From Euryarchaeota archaeon (GTDB lineage: Archaea; Thermoplasmatota; SW-10-69-26; JACQPN01), in contig JACQPN010000023.1 in NCBI GenBank assembly GCA_016207515.1, positions 62,001 through 126,000 on the forward strand: a stretch of DNA of 64,000 nt. The letters are read 5' to 3'. How positions within the stretch are numbered: position 1 is the stretch's first letter; each line of letters opens with the position of its first letter. The position numbers and the translations under genes were made by a program. A model generated the notes under the pieces. It did not search any database, was not told the DNA's origin, and worked only from the letters and a program-made list of their open reading frames with translations. Shown here piece after piece: positions 35,440-43,930 of this stretch.

Positions 35440-37440
35440 ATGGCGAAAAAGGACAAAAGCCTCGAGGACCTCGACGCGGAGCTCGCGCGCTTGGAGGCCG
35501 AGCTCAAGGACCTGGAGAGTGGAAAACCCCCGCCCGCGAAGCCCGAGAGCGGCAAGAAGGCGAAAAAAGAAAAACCCCCGAAACCCGCCAAGGCAGGCCC
35601 TCCCACGGCCACGCTGCCCAAAGAGGGCCCCAAGAGGGACCTTCCCAAATTGCCGAAGGTCGGGCTTGGTGGCCTTGGAAAACTGAAGTTGCCCGCCCGC
35701 CCGGGAAAACCCGGACCCGTCACTCCGAGCGAGCCGGTCCAACCGGCGGCCGCCCCCGAGCAATTGGAGTTGGAACTCGTCCGAGAGGAGAGCGACGCGA
35801 AGGACCTCGCGGCCCCCGAAACCCATCTGGAAAGGGAGGCCGCTCTCGCGGCCACGGACCCAAGCGTCCAATGGAAGAGAGACGGGCGCGTGTGGCGACG
35901 GGAACCCGACGCCACGGAGCCCCGCTTCGAGAGGCGCCGCCTTGACGCACAGGGGAATATCGTCGACGAGGGGCCCGCCGACGGGCGTGACTTCGGCCTC
36001 GAGCCACAACGCCCGGCAGGGTTCTTGAGCCGCTTCGCTGACGAACGCGAAGCCGTGCGTGCCCCCGCGCCCGCCGGGAAAGGGATCCTTTCCGGTGCCA
36101 AGTTGCCGCCTATCTTCGCACGGAAAGGCACCGGCGAGGCGGCCATGTCAGAAACCGTTCCGGCAGAGTCGCCACCCGCACACGAAGCCGCGAAGAGCCC
36201 TGGAAAACCTAAGATCCTGTTCAAGCTGCCCGCCCTTGGAAAAAGGAAGAGCCCTGCTCCACCGGCACCCATGTCAAGCCCTCCATCTCCCTCCGGCGGA
36301 CCCCCCGCCATCGGCAAGGCGCCACGCAAGAAAAAGCGACGCGGCCTGGGGATAATCGTCGTCATTGTGGTGGTCGCTCTGCTTCTTGCCGTCGTCGTCC
36401 TACCAGCAGGGCTCGGGCTCGATCCCACGGGCGTGGGCTCGCGCCTTGGCCTAGTGCGTGGTGGAGGGGGCGGCGGGGCCGGCGGCTTCAACCCATTCGC
36501 GCCGGCGGTCCCGGTCGCGAAGATCCGCGTCGAATCCCCGACGGTGGCAGCGGGCGCTGAAGTCGAATTCGACGGCGCCGGGTCGTTCGACCCGGCGAAC
36601 TCGGGCCTCCAATATTCCTGGGATTTCGGCGATGGCTCGGCGATGGCGACGGAAAGCATCGCGACGCACGTGTACGCCGCGACTGGTGCCTTCACCGTCA
36701 AGCTCACACTGAAAAGCGGCAAAGGTGCGACCGCCACTGCGACGCAACCCATGACCGTCCTGGCGGCGCCCGTTGCGTCCTTTGTGGTCCTAGCCAACAA
36801 TTCCGCCATCTCGCCGACGAACCCCGCATTCGAGAAGATCACCCAGGTCACCCTGGACGCAACCGCAAGTTCGAGCGCCAACGGGGCGATCACAAGCTAC
36901 GTGTGGCGCTTCCAGGACTCGACGACCTCGAGCGGAAAACAGGTGACCAGGACGTTTCCGACGTTCGGGGCAAGCGAGGTCGAATTGACGGTGGTCGACG
37001 CCGCCGGCCTTCAGACGGTTTCGAAGACACGCATCCCCATCTCGTTACGTGACACCAGGACCTCCGAGGTCCCTGCCTCCCAACAGGCCCCTTCGTTTTC
37101 GAACGAGACTTTCAGCGTCCTTGAATCGAAGACCCAGGGTTTCACGCCTGTCAGTGTGCGGGTCTCGCTCGTCTTCAACCCGGCCGTGGCCACGGACAAC
37201 ACGGTCATCACGCCGCCGGGGCAAGTGAACCCGAACAACCTCGACCTCCGACTTCTCGATCGGGATCTCGCGGTGGTGGGGACGAGCGCCACCGACGGAA
37301 GCCCCGAGGAAGTAACGGTCGCCAACCCGAAGGCCTTCGTCCTCGGGCAATGGACGGCGGAGATACGGCGCAACCAGGGCGGGGCCAACCCGCACCCGTA
37401 CTCGATAACGATAGAGGTCGTCTATTCCGTGCTAGCGTGA
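35440..37440 (+). CDS. Single-pass membrane protein: cytosolic coiled coil, two PKD domains, PPC-like domain
   Basis: 666 residues from ATG 35440. The N-terminus has no signal peptide; residues 5-30 form a coiled coil (LEDLDAELARLEAELKDLE) and about 30-300 are Lys/Pro/Ala-rich and probably disordered. A transmembrane helix at about 302-326 (GIIVVIVVVALLLAVVVL) and a Gly-rich linker lead to an exported part: PKD one about 355-445 (NSGLQYSWDFGDGSA), PKD two about 446-535 (SYVWRFQDSTTSSG) and a PPC-like domain to the end (NNLDLRLLDRDLAVVG). It is a paralogue of the lipoprotein at 32322, but with a large cytosolic arm that could touch cytoplasmic proteins or DNA. Confidence 0.8.
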   Translation: MAKKDKSLEDLDAELARLEAELKDLESGKPPPAKPESGKKAKKEKPPKPAKAGPPTATLPKEGPKRDLPKLPKVGLGGLGKLKLPARPGKPGPVTPSEPVQPAAAPEQLELELVREESDAKDLAAPETHLEREAALAATDPSVQWKRDGRVWRREPDATEPRFERRRLDAQGNIVDEGPADGRDFGLEPQRPAGFLSRFADEREAVRAPAPAGKGILSGAKLPPIFARKGTGEAAMSETVPAESPPAHEAAKSPGKPKILFKLPALGKRKSPAPPAPMSSPPSPSGGPPAIGKAPRKKKRRGLGIIVVIVVVALLLAVVVLPAGLGLDPTGVGSRLGLVRGGGGGGAGGFNPFAPAVPVAKIRVESPTVAAGAEVEFDGAGSFDPANSGLQYSWDFGDGSAMATESIATHVYAATGAFTVKLTLKSGKGATATATQPMTVLAAPVASFVVLANNSAISPTNPAFEKITQVTLDATASSSANGAITSYVWRFQDSTTSSGKQVTRTFPTFGASEVELTVVDAAGLQTVSKTRIPISLRDTRTSEVPASQQAPSFSNETFSVLESKTQGFTPVSVRVSLVFNPAVATDNTVITPPGQVNPNNLDLRLLDRDLAVVGTSATDGSPEEVTVANPKAFVLGQWTAEIRRNQGGANPHPYSITIEVVYSVLA

Positions 37441-37475
37441 TCAGGGGGGCCGTCGCGCAGGGGCACCGCTGCCTT

Positions 37476-38618
37476 TCAGATGCCGAGCAGGTTGCGGGCG
37501 ATGACCAGGCGCTGGACCTCGCTCGTCCCTTCGTAGATCTGCGTCACCTTCACGTCCCTGAAGTACCGTTCGACGACGGCGTCCGTCGTGTAACCTGTCC
37601 CGCCATGGACTTGGACGGCTTTCACGGCGATCCGCATCGCGCTTTCCGTCGCAAGCAGTTTCGCCATCGACGCCTCCTTCGTGAACCGCCTGCCTTTGTT
37701 CTTCAAGTCGGCGGCGCGTAGTATCATCAGGCGGGACGCCTCGATCTCGGTCGCCATGTCCGCTATCGGGAAGGCAACCCCTTCGTTGGCCCCGATCGCT
37801 TTGCCGAACTGTTCCCGGCGGCGCGCATAGTCCAAGGAGTCCTCGAGGCAGGCCCTTGCTATCCCCACGGCCTGGGACGCGATCCCCAGGCGGGAGGCGT
37901 CGAGTGCCCTCATCGCTATCTTGAACCCCTCGTTTTCCTCCCCAAGGCGGTTGGCCGCCGGCACTTCACAGTCGTTGAAGTGCATCTCCACGGTGTTACT
38001 GCCCCTGATCCCCATCTTCTCCACGTGAGCGCCCACGATGACACCGGGCGTCTCCCTTTCCACGACGAAGGCCGAGATCCCGCGGGTCCCCGAATCGGTG
38101 GACGTCTTCGCCATGACTATGTAGAGGCCCGCGTGCGCCCCGTTCGTGATCCACGCCTTGGTCCCGTTTATCCGGTAGACGTCGTCGTGCCTTTCGGCCG
38201 TCGTGGTCATGGACCCGACGTCGGAACCAGAACCGGGCTCTGAAAGGCAGAACGCGCCCAACCTCTCGCCGCTTGCAAGAGGCGGGAGGAACCTCCGTTT
38301 CTGCTCCTTGTTGCCAGCGTCCATGATCGGGTGGGTAACGATGGACGTGTGGACGCCGTAGGTCACGGACGTCGCAGCGCAGTGACGCGCCAGCTCCTCC
38401 ATGATGTGGCAGTAGGTCACGTAGTCGAGGCCTGCGCCGCCGTACTCGGGGGGCGTGAGGGGCCCGAGAAGGCCCAGTTTCGCCATCTCAGCGAGAGTCT
38501 CCTTTGGAAAGGCCTCGTCCTCGTCCGTGCGTTTGGCGCGGGGTGCAACGTGGTCGAGCGCGAATTGCCGCACCATCTTGAGGACGGCGGATTGGTCCGC
38601 CGAAAGCTCGAAGTCCAG
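37476..38618 (-). CDS. Acyl-CoA dehydrogenase
   Basis: 380 residues if begun at CTG 38618, right after the TGA of the hydratase gene; ATG 38576 would remove 14 residues (LDFELSADQSAVLK) that match the family's conserved N-terminus. The FAD-dependent enzyme makes trans-2-enoyl-CoA. Motifs: GAFCLSEPGSGSD (FAD/substrate site), WITNG, ARRREQFGKAI, VHGGTGYT and the catalytic Glu in YEGTSEVQRLVIARNLL. Size and motifs match short/branched-chain acyl-CoA dehydrogenases; the exact substrate is unknown. With the hydratase upstream it catalyses two successive beta-oxidation-type steps. Confidence 0.93.
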   Translation of the reverse strand: MDFELSADQSAVLKMVRQFALDHVAPRAKRTDEDEAFPKETLAEMAKLGLLGPLTPPEYGGAGLDYVTYCHIMEELARHCAATSVTYGVHTSIVTHPIMDAGNKEQKRRFLPPLASGERLGAFCLSEPGSGSDVGSMTTTAERHDDVYRINGTKAWITNGAHAGLYIVMAKTSTDSGTRGISAFVVERETPGVIVGAHVEKMGIRGSNTVEMHFNDCEVPAANRLGEENEGFKIAMRALDASRLGIASQAVGIARACLEDSLDYARRREQFGKAIGANEGVAFPIADMATEIEASRLMILRAADLKNKGRRFTKEASMAKLLATESAMRIAVKAVQVHGGTGYTTDAVVERYFRDVKVTQIYEGTSEVQRLVIARNLLGI

Positions 38619-39392
38619 TCAACCACCCCGATACGCGGGCTTGCGTTTCGCTAGGAACGCCCCCATGCCTTCCTTCTGGTCGTCCGTTGCGAACGTGAGG
38701 CCGAAAAGCTCGCGTTCAACGCCGAGCCCCGCTTCTAGCCCGAGCGACTGGCCGGTCTGGATCGCCTTCTTCGCGAAGGCCACCGCCACGGGCCCCGTCG
38801 CGGCAATCTTCTCCACCAAGCGTAGACACGATGGGATGAGCTCCTCGGGTTCGACCACGGCGTTGAGAAGGCCGTGTCCGAGCGCCTCCGTCGCTTTCAA
38901 CCGGTCGCCCGTGAAGATCAGTTCCTTGGCCTTGGCCTCGCCAATGATCCGGGGCAATCGTTGCGTGCCGCCGAAGCCGGGGATCGTCGCCAGGGTGGTC
39001 TCTGGAAGTCCGAGCACCGCGTTCGACGATGCGATGCGGATGTCGCACGCGAGCGCGAGTTCGAGGCCTCCGCCGAGCGCGTAGCCGTTGATCGCCGCGA
39101 TTGTGGGCTTTGCGCTCGAAAGCATCGCCACGACCAATGCCTGCCCTCGGCTGGAGTACTCCCTCGCATCGATGGGTGTCATTGCCTTCATCTCCGCGAT
39201 GTCCCCCCCGGCCACGAACGATTTGGTGCCGGCGCCCGTGAAGATCACCGCACGCGTCCCGGCTCTTCCCTCGGCCGCTCGAAACGCTTGGGTCAGCTCG
39301 TCGATCGTCTTCGTGTTGAGTGCGTTGAGGGCTTCCGGCCGGTTGATCATGATCACCGAAGCGGCACCCATTTCCATGACTTCGACCGCCAT
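38619..39392 (-). CDS. Enoyl-CoA hydratase (crotonase family)
   Basis: 257 residues from ATG 39392, with GGGAGGCGAT just upstream. It adds water to trans-2-enoyl-CoA. The oxyanion hole segments (KSFVAGGDIAEM; ALGGGLELALACD) and both catalytic glutamates, in GGGLELALA and LPETTLATIPGFGGTQRL, are present, which supports hydratase rather than another crotonase activity. It shares the reading frame and strand with the acyl-CoA dehydrogenase, separated only by a TGA. A TATA-like CCTATAACG lies about 30-35 nt upstream. Divergent to it is the biotin carboxylase gene. Confidence 0.92.
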   Translation of the reverse strand: MAVEVMEMGAASVIMINRPEALNALNTKTIDELTQAFRAAEGRAGTRAVIFTGAGTKSFVAGGDIAEMKAMTPIDAREYSSRGQALVVAMLSSAKPTIAAINGYALGGGLELALACDIRIASSNAVLGLPETTLATIPGFGGTQRLPRIIGEAKAKELIFTGDRLKATEALGHGLLNAVVEPEELIPSCLRLVEKIAATGPVAVAFAKKAIQTGQSLGLEAGLGVERELFGLTFATDDQKEGMGAFLAKRKPAYRGG

Positions 39393-39562
39393 GATATCGC
39401 CTCCCGATGACCGGACACGTTATAGGGTTTTCCTGGGTCACGGTAGGCGAGGTCGCGGGCCTTGGTCGTAGCAGCGCGAAGACCGGGAAGGCCGTTGCCT
39501 TGCTCATCAGCCCCGGCGCGCATCTTGCGGGTCGGACAGCGCCCTTCCGGACGGACATCGTT

Positions 39563-41128
39563 ATGTACGTGGATGAAAATCGTCCGACCGTAACCCCCTT
39601 GTTCAAGAGAGTACTGGTCGCGAACCGGGGCGAGATCGCGGTTCGCGTGATGAGGACGCTTCGAAGGCTTAGGATACAAAGCGTCGCCATGTATTCCGAC
39701 GCGGACGCGAGGACGTTGCACACGCGATCCGCCACCGAGGCGCATCCCCTTCGAGGGACGTTGCCCGCCGAGACGTATCTTGACCAAGAGAAGATCCTCG
39801 AGATCGCCAAGACAACAGGCGCCGATGCCGTGCATCCGGGGTACGGCTTCCTCTCCGAGAACCCGTCCTTCGCGGCGGCCGTGGAGGCGGCAGGGATGAG
39901 CTTTATCGGTCCGTCCCCGTCGGCGATGATGGCACTCGGTGACAAGGTGAAGGGAAGGGCCGCCGCCTCGAAAGCGGGTCTCCCCGTGGCGCCGGGGAGC
40001 CTTGCCGGCCTTGCCGACGCGGAAGAGGCCTCGACGGAGGCGAGCCGGATCGGTTTCCCGGTGATACTGAAGGCTTCGGGCGGCGGCGGTGGGATAGGGA
40101 TGCGCATAGTCAGGACGCCGCAGGACATGGCTCGCGAATTCGCCGCGGCGAAGGCCACGGCCGATTCTGCGTTCAAGGGGAGCGCGGTCTTCGTCGAGAA
40201 GTTCATAGAGCGCCCGCGTCACATCGAATTCCAGTTCATCGCGGATTCCCACGGGAATTGCGTGTACTTCCCGGAGCGTGAGTGTAGTGTCCAGCGACGG
40301 TACCAGAAACTCATCGAGGAGTCCCCGTCGCCGGGTGTTTCCGACGTGGAGCGACGGCGAATAGGTGCGCTAGTGACGCGGCTTGCCCTCGACGTGGGGT
40401 ACGAGAACGCGGGCACTGCCGAATTCCTCCTCTCCGACGGCTCGTTCTACTTCAACGAGGTGAATGCCCGGCTCCAGGTCGAACACCCCGTCACGGAGGC
40501 CGTCTGCGGCGTCGACCTCGTGGAGCTGCAGCTGCGCGTTGCGGCTGGAGAGGCGCTTCCCATCAGGCAAGACGCGATCGCCGCGCGCGGCCACGCAATA
40601 GAGTGCCGGATCAACGCGGAGGACGTCAGCCGTGATTTCGCCCCTTCCCCGGGGCACGTGCGCGTTTACGAAGCGCCCTCTGGTCCTTTCGTCCGCGTCG
40701 ACGGTTTTCTGGCGGCGGGCGACGACGTGGTGGAGCACTACGACTCGTTGATCGCCAAGGCCATCGCGTGGGCGCCGACGCGGGACGAGGCGATCGACCG
40801 CATGAGGGCGCTTCTCGAAGACTTCCGCATCGAAGGGCCCGCGACGACGCTCCCCTTCCATCTTGCCGCGATGGGGGACCCAGGATTCCGGGCCGGACGG
40901 CTCTCGACAAGCTTTGTCGATGAATCGGGCATCCCCGCTCGGCTCAAGGCCGACGCCGACGCGAGGGCCGCGAGGATGACGCGGCTTGCCGCAGCGTTGG
41001 CCGCCGACATTCACGCGAACCCGTCGGGCGCCATCCGCTTGATGGACCGGCCGCACCGGGGATCCCCGGGGTCGAAGTGGGCGAACGCGGGGCGAGCGCG
41101 CCAAATGCGCGGGGGGAAGAGAGCGTGA
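39563..41128 (+). CDS. accC: Biotin carboxylase subunit of an acyl-CoA carboxylase
   Basis: 521 residues from ATG 39563 (a longer open frame upstream adds nothing conserved). The enzyme carboxylates biotin using ATP and bicarbonate. Seen in order: N-terminal domain FKRVLVANRGEIAVRVMR, DAVHPGYGFLSENP, the ATP-grasp glycine loop KASGGGGGIGMR, HIEFQFIAD, ERECSVQRRYQK, and catalytic FNEVNARLQVEHPVTE. The C-terminal 60 residues go beyond the standard domain and may contact the carrier. The biotin carrier follows with a GTGA overlap, as a separate protein. The carboxyltransferase subunit is not in the window, so the acyl-CoA substrate (acetyl, propionyl or methylcrotonyl) is open. Confidence 0.93.
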   Translation: MYVDENRPTVTPLFKRVLVANRGEIAVRVMRTLRRLRIQSVAMYSDADARTLHTRSATEAHPLRGTLPAETYLDQEKILEIAKTTGADAVHPGYGFLSENPSFAAAVEAAGMSFIGPSPSAMMALGDKVKGRAAASKAGLPVAPGSLAGLADAEEASTEASRIGFPVILKASGGGGGIGMRIVRTPQDMAREFAAAKATADSAFKGSAVFVEKFIERPRHIEFQFIADSHGNCVYFPERECSVQRRYQKLIEESPSPGVSDVERRRIGALVTRLALDVGYENAGTAEFLLSDGSFYFNEVNARLQVEHPVTEAVCGVDLVELQLRVAAGEALPIRQDAIAARGHAIECRINAEDVSRDFAPSPGHVRVYEAPSGPFVRVDGFLAAGDDVVEHYDSLIAKAIAWAPTRDEAIDRMRALLEDFRIEGPATTLPFHLAAMGDPGFRAGRLSTSFVDESGIPARLKADADARAARMTRLAAALAADIHANPSGAIRLMDRPHRGSPGSKWANAGRARQMRGGKRA

Positions 41129-41580
41129 GGTACTCCATTCTCATCGATGGCCATGAGTTCACGGCGTTCGTCCGACGCCTGGGCGCCGGGTTCCAAGTGG
41201 AGGTGAACGGCACCGAGGTCGAGGTCGTCCTCAAGGACGGCGTCTGGCACGTGGATGGCGTTGCGACACCGCTTACAGTCATCGGCGACCGGCTCGAGAG
41301 CGACGGGTCGGCCGTCGATGTACGCCTGCTTGCCGTGGGACGAGGGGAAGGCAGGCACGTGCATGGTTCGGGCGAGGTGCGTCCACCGTTGCCCGGAAAG
41401 GTGGTGGCGTTACGTGTCGCGGAGGGTGACGAGGTCAAGGTCGGAGAGACCCTGGTGGTCCTCGAGGCGATGAAGATGCAAAACGAGATCACCTCGCCTC
41501 GCGCTGGCCGCGTTGTGAGCGTCGGAGCAAAGGTGGGCGACACGGTGGACCCCACCACGGTGCTCGTCACCATCGCTTGA
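41125..41580 (+). CDS. accB: Biotin carboxyl carrier protein
   Basis: 151 residues from GTG 41125, overlapping the stop of the biotin carboxylase gene by 3 nt, with GGGGGGAAGAG before it. The biotin-accepting Lys lies in the consensus VLEAMKMQNEI near residue 115, within a barrel-sandwich domain (LPGKVVALRVAEGDEVKVGETL; PRAGRVVSV). The N-terminal half (YSILIDGHEFTAFV, EVVLKDGVWHV) is a beta region typical of archaeal and propionyl-CoA-carboxylase carriers. It passes carboxybiotin to a carboxyltransferase encoded elsewhere. Confidence 0.93.
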   Translation: MRYSILIDGHEFTAFVRRLGAGFQVEVNGTEVEVVLKDGVWHVDGVATPLTVIGDRLESDGSAVDVRLLAVGRGEGRHVHGSGEVRPPLPGKVVALRVAEGDEVKVGETLVVLEAMKMQNEITSPRAGRVVSVGAKVGDTVDPTTVLVTIA

Positions 41581-41859
41581 AGCGGATCGTCTTGGTCGCA
41601 ATCGGTCGAAGCGGGGCGCCGCGACGCCGCACCTCGGAACCGGAACTCCTGTCCGCTCCCCGCGCGCTAGTGATAGTGTGTTTTGTCCGCAAAGCCCGAC
41701 TGCGAAACCTCGTGAGAGCGTGTGCTCTCGCGGGAAAGCGGACGTTTTTCCATACGAATCTTCGAAGCTGATCAGATTCTGTCACCATCGAAGGTTACAG
41801 TGAATCGATGATAAGCGCGACCGCCGATGCCTTTATGGAGAAGGAGAGGAGGGGCGACG

Positions 41860-42705
41860 TTGAATCATCGCGCGGAAGGCATCGAGAGGCTCGTAAAGTA
41901 CGGACTCACACAGTACGAGGCAAGAGCGTACCTGGGGCTTCTCAACATCGGGGGCAAGGCGACGGCGAGGGAAGTGTGCAGCCTCACTCGCATCCCGCGC
42001 ACCAAGATCTATTCGGTGCTGGATGAACTGGAGCGTAAGCAACTCGCCGTCGCCATCTCTGACAAACCGCGCATCTACGAGGGCGTCCCGATAAACCTTT
42101 ACCTCAAGAATTTCGAGGACAGGACGCGGGTCGCCTTGGCGAAGCTCGAGGAGGACAGGAAGACCATGGCGGGATCGAAGCAAGGGCCCGCCGAGCTTGC
42201 GAGGCGCCGCAGCAACTTCAACACGGTCAAGGGGCGGCGTAACGTCATCCAGAAGAAGCTTGACATGCTCCACCGCTGCGAGACCGACGTCTTCGAGCGC
42301 GGTACGGTAGGATCCGGCGTCAGGCTTGCAAACCTTCTCGAGCAGTATTCGGAGGCGGCCGCACGGGGCGTAAGGGTGCGATACCTCGGGCCAGTGACCA
42401 CGGAGAATTCGGCGCAGCTACGTCTTTTTGGGACGTTCGCGATGCTTCGAAACGACCTCTTGGGAGGTGCGGCGTCGGAGACCATCATCATCGATTCGAA
42501 GGAGATCCTCATCACCCATTTTGTGCCCGACGACGGCGAGATGCTGAAAGGCGACGATGCGGCGATCTATAGCGACGATGAGGGTTTCGTGTCCGACATG
42601 GCCCGGACCCTTGAGCGGGCCTGGGAAGCCGGCGCGGCGGAGGATCTCGTCCGCAAAGCACCGGGGCGAGCCCAATCGTCGCGTGGAATCCACATGGGCC
42701 GCTAG
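41860..42705 (+). CDS. TrmB-family transcription regulator
   Basis: 281 residues from TTG 41860, chosen because GGAGAGGAGGGG lies 7-14 nt upstream; ATG 41827 gives an 11-residue extension of poor quality. The N-terminal winged helix is residues about 10-65 (LVKYGLTQYEARAYLGLL, AREVCSLTRIPRTKIYSVLDELERKQL). A coiled coil and a TrmB effector domain follow (VIQKKLDMLHRCETDVFE, AARGVRVRYLGPV, ASETIIIDSKEILITHF). It probably controls genes near it (biotin carboxylase or the lysine operon), though targets cannot be read from the sequence. CTTTATGG at 41831 may be its TATA box. Confidence 0.87.
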   Translation: MNHRAEGIERLVKYGLTQYEARAYLGLLNIGGKATAREVCSLTRIPRTKIYSVLDELERKQLAVAISDKPRIYEGVPINLYLKNFEDRTRVALAKLEEDRKTMAGSKQGPAELARRRSNFNTVKGRRNVIQKKLDMLHRCETDVFERGTVGSGVRLANLLEQYSEAAARGVRVRYLGPVTTENSAQLRLFGTFAMLRNDLLGGAASETIIIDSKEILITHFVPDDGEMLKGDDAAIYSDDEGFVSDMARTLERAWEAGAAEDLVRKAPGRAQSSRGIHMGR

Positions 42706-42838
42706 GTCGGTGCGGCCCGTGAGACCGAGGCGTCCATAAGTGGCCCCTATGGACGCGCATACCTTTGGACCGTTCCCCCTCGGCTTGCTTCAGCTGAACG
42801 AGCGGGAAACGGGCTGCAGACTCATGGGCCAAATGCCG

Positions 42839-43924
42839 TTATCTTGAAGCCCGGTCCGCGAACGCGTCGAGGGCACCCGAGAGCACCCGGATCGCCGCGA
42901 GATACTCTTCGAGGTCGAGGCGTTCGAGCGGCGTATGGTCGAGCGAAGAGTCTCCCGGCCCATACGCGATGATAGGCACGCCCGGGTGCGCCTTCGAAAG
43001 GATGTTCATGTCGGCGGTGCCGGTCTTCTTGAGAAACGTCGGAGCGATGCCGTTGGCGCGCATCGATGAAATCATCGCCGAAACGAGTGGGTTGCTCTTT
43101 CCGGAAAGGACCGCGTCCACGGCTTCCGCGTACTCTATCGTCGCGGCGTCCCTCGAGGAGGACACGTGGCTTTCGAACGCGACCCGGTCAAAACCTGGTG
43201 GTGTCCGGACGTCGATCAACATCTCGACGCCTGCGTCGAGCCCGTCCCTTGCCGTGCGAAACTCTTTGAGCGTCGGCGTCACGTCGTTGAACCCGGCCCT
43301 CGCGCCGTTCTTAGGGTACTTCGACAGGATCGCCTCCCAGAAAGCCACGGCCTGCTCCGCGGGGCTTCGCTCGCCAAGTCCCGTGTGCGCCTCCGCTTGC
43401 CGCAACCGGTAGCGGATCTTCGTTGAGCCCTTGTACCCGATGGTGATGCCGGAGACCCCGGACGGCTCGCCGATGATGATCGCTGTCGGCGCGTACCTCG
43501 GGGCGGCGAAATGCGCTCCCCGACTGTCGCCCTCCTCGCCGACGGCGCCGATCACTATCACTTTGAGCCGGGCGTCGTCGACGAACCGGGAGGCCGCGAC
43601 CGTGAAGGCGGCCAATGGGCCCTTGGCGTCGACGCTTCCACGCCCCCAAAGATGCCTTCCTTCGACCCTCACGGGGATTCTACCCGGGTAGGTATCGATG
43701 TGACCCAGAAGAAGCAGCGTGGTCTTGCCTGTGCCGGCGGTCCCAACCACGTTGCCGATGCCGTCGATACTCGCATCAAGCCCGAGGTCGAGCATCTGTT
43801 CCTCTAGGAAACCACAAGCTTCCTTCTCGCCTCCCGCGGGACTCTCGATGTCCACGAGTCCCTTGAGAAGGGCCAAAGAGCGCCCCGAGGAAGTCGCCTG
43901 CGCGGTCGAGCCATCCTCCTTCAC
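42839..43924 (-). CDS. lysK: [LysW]-lysine/ornithine hydrolase
   Basis: 361 residues from GTG 43924, 6 nt after lysJ. An M20-family zinc carboxypeptidase; it releases lysine from the gamma-carboxyl of LysW's C-terminal Glu in the last pathway step. Zinc-site motifs: LLLLGHIDTYPG, GRGSVDAKGPLAAF and GAVGEEGDSRGA, and a final His in SSLDHTPLERL. It is the last gene of the lysine operon. In some archaea the same enzyme also serves arginine (ornithine) synthesis; no arginine-specific gene is seen here, so a bifunctional role is possible but unproved. Confidence 0.92.
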   Translation of the reverse strand: MKEDGSTAQATSSGRSLALLKGLVDIESPAGGEKEACGFLEEQMLDLGLDASIDGIGNVVGTAGTGKTTLLLLGHIDTYPGRIPVRVEGRHLWGRGSVDAKGPLAAFTVAASRFVDDARLKVIVIGAVGEEGDSRGAHFAAPRYAPTAIIIGEPSGVSGITIGYKGSTKIRYRLRQAEAHTGLGERSPAEQAVAFWEAILSKYPKNGARAGFNDVTPTLKEFRTARDGLDAGVEMLIDVRTPPGFDRVAFESHVSSSRDAATIEYAEAVDAVLSGKSNPLVSAMISSMRANGIAPTFLKKTGTADMNILSKAHPGVPIIAYGPGDSSLDHTPLERLDLEEYLAAIRVLSGALDAFADRASR

Positions 43925-43930
43925 TGTCCT

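Noticed and set aside
35169-36893. A 574-residue open frame opposite the PKD membrane protein
   Set aside because: Low-complexity Ser/Arg/Pro/Gly sequence mirroring the other strand; the plus-strand gene has clear PKD domains.
37476-39392. A genuine hydratase-dehydrogenase fusion by stop-codon reading
   Set aside because: The frames do match, but the simpler view is two genes with a CTG start; no recoding signal around the TGA was recognised. Kept only as an alternative in the findings.
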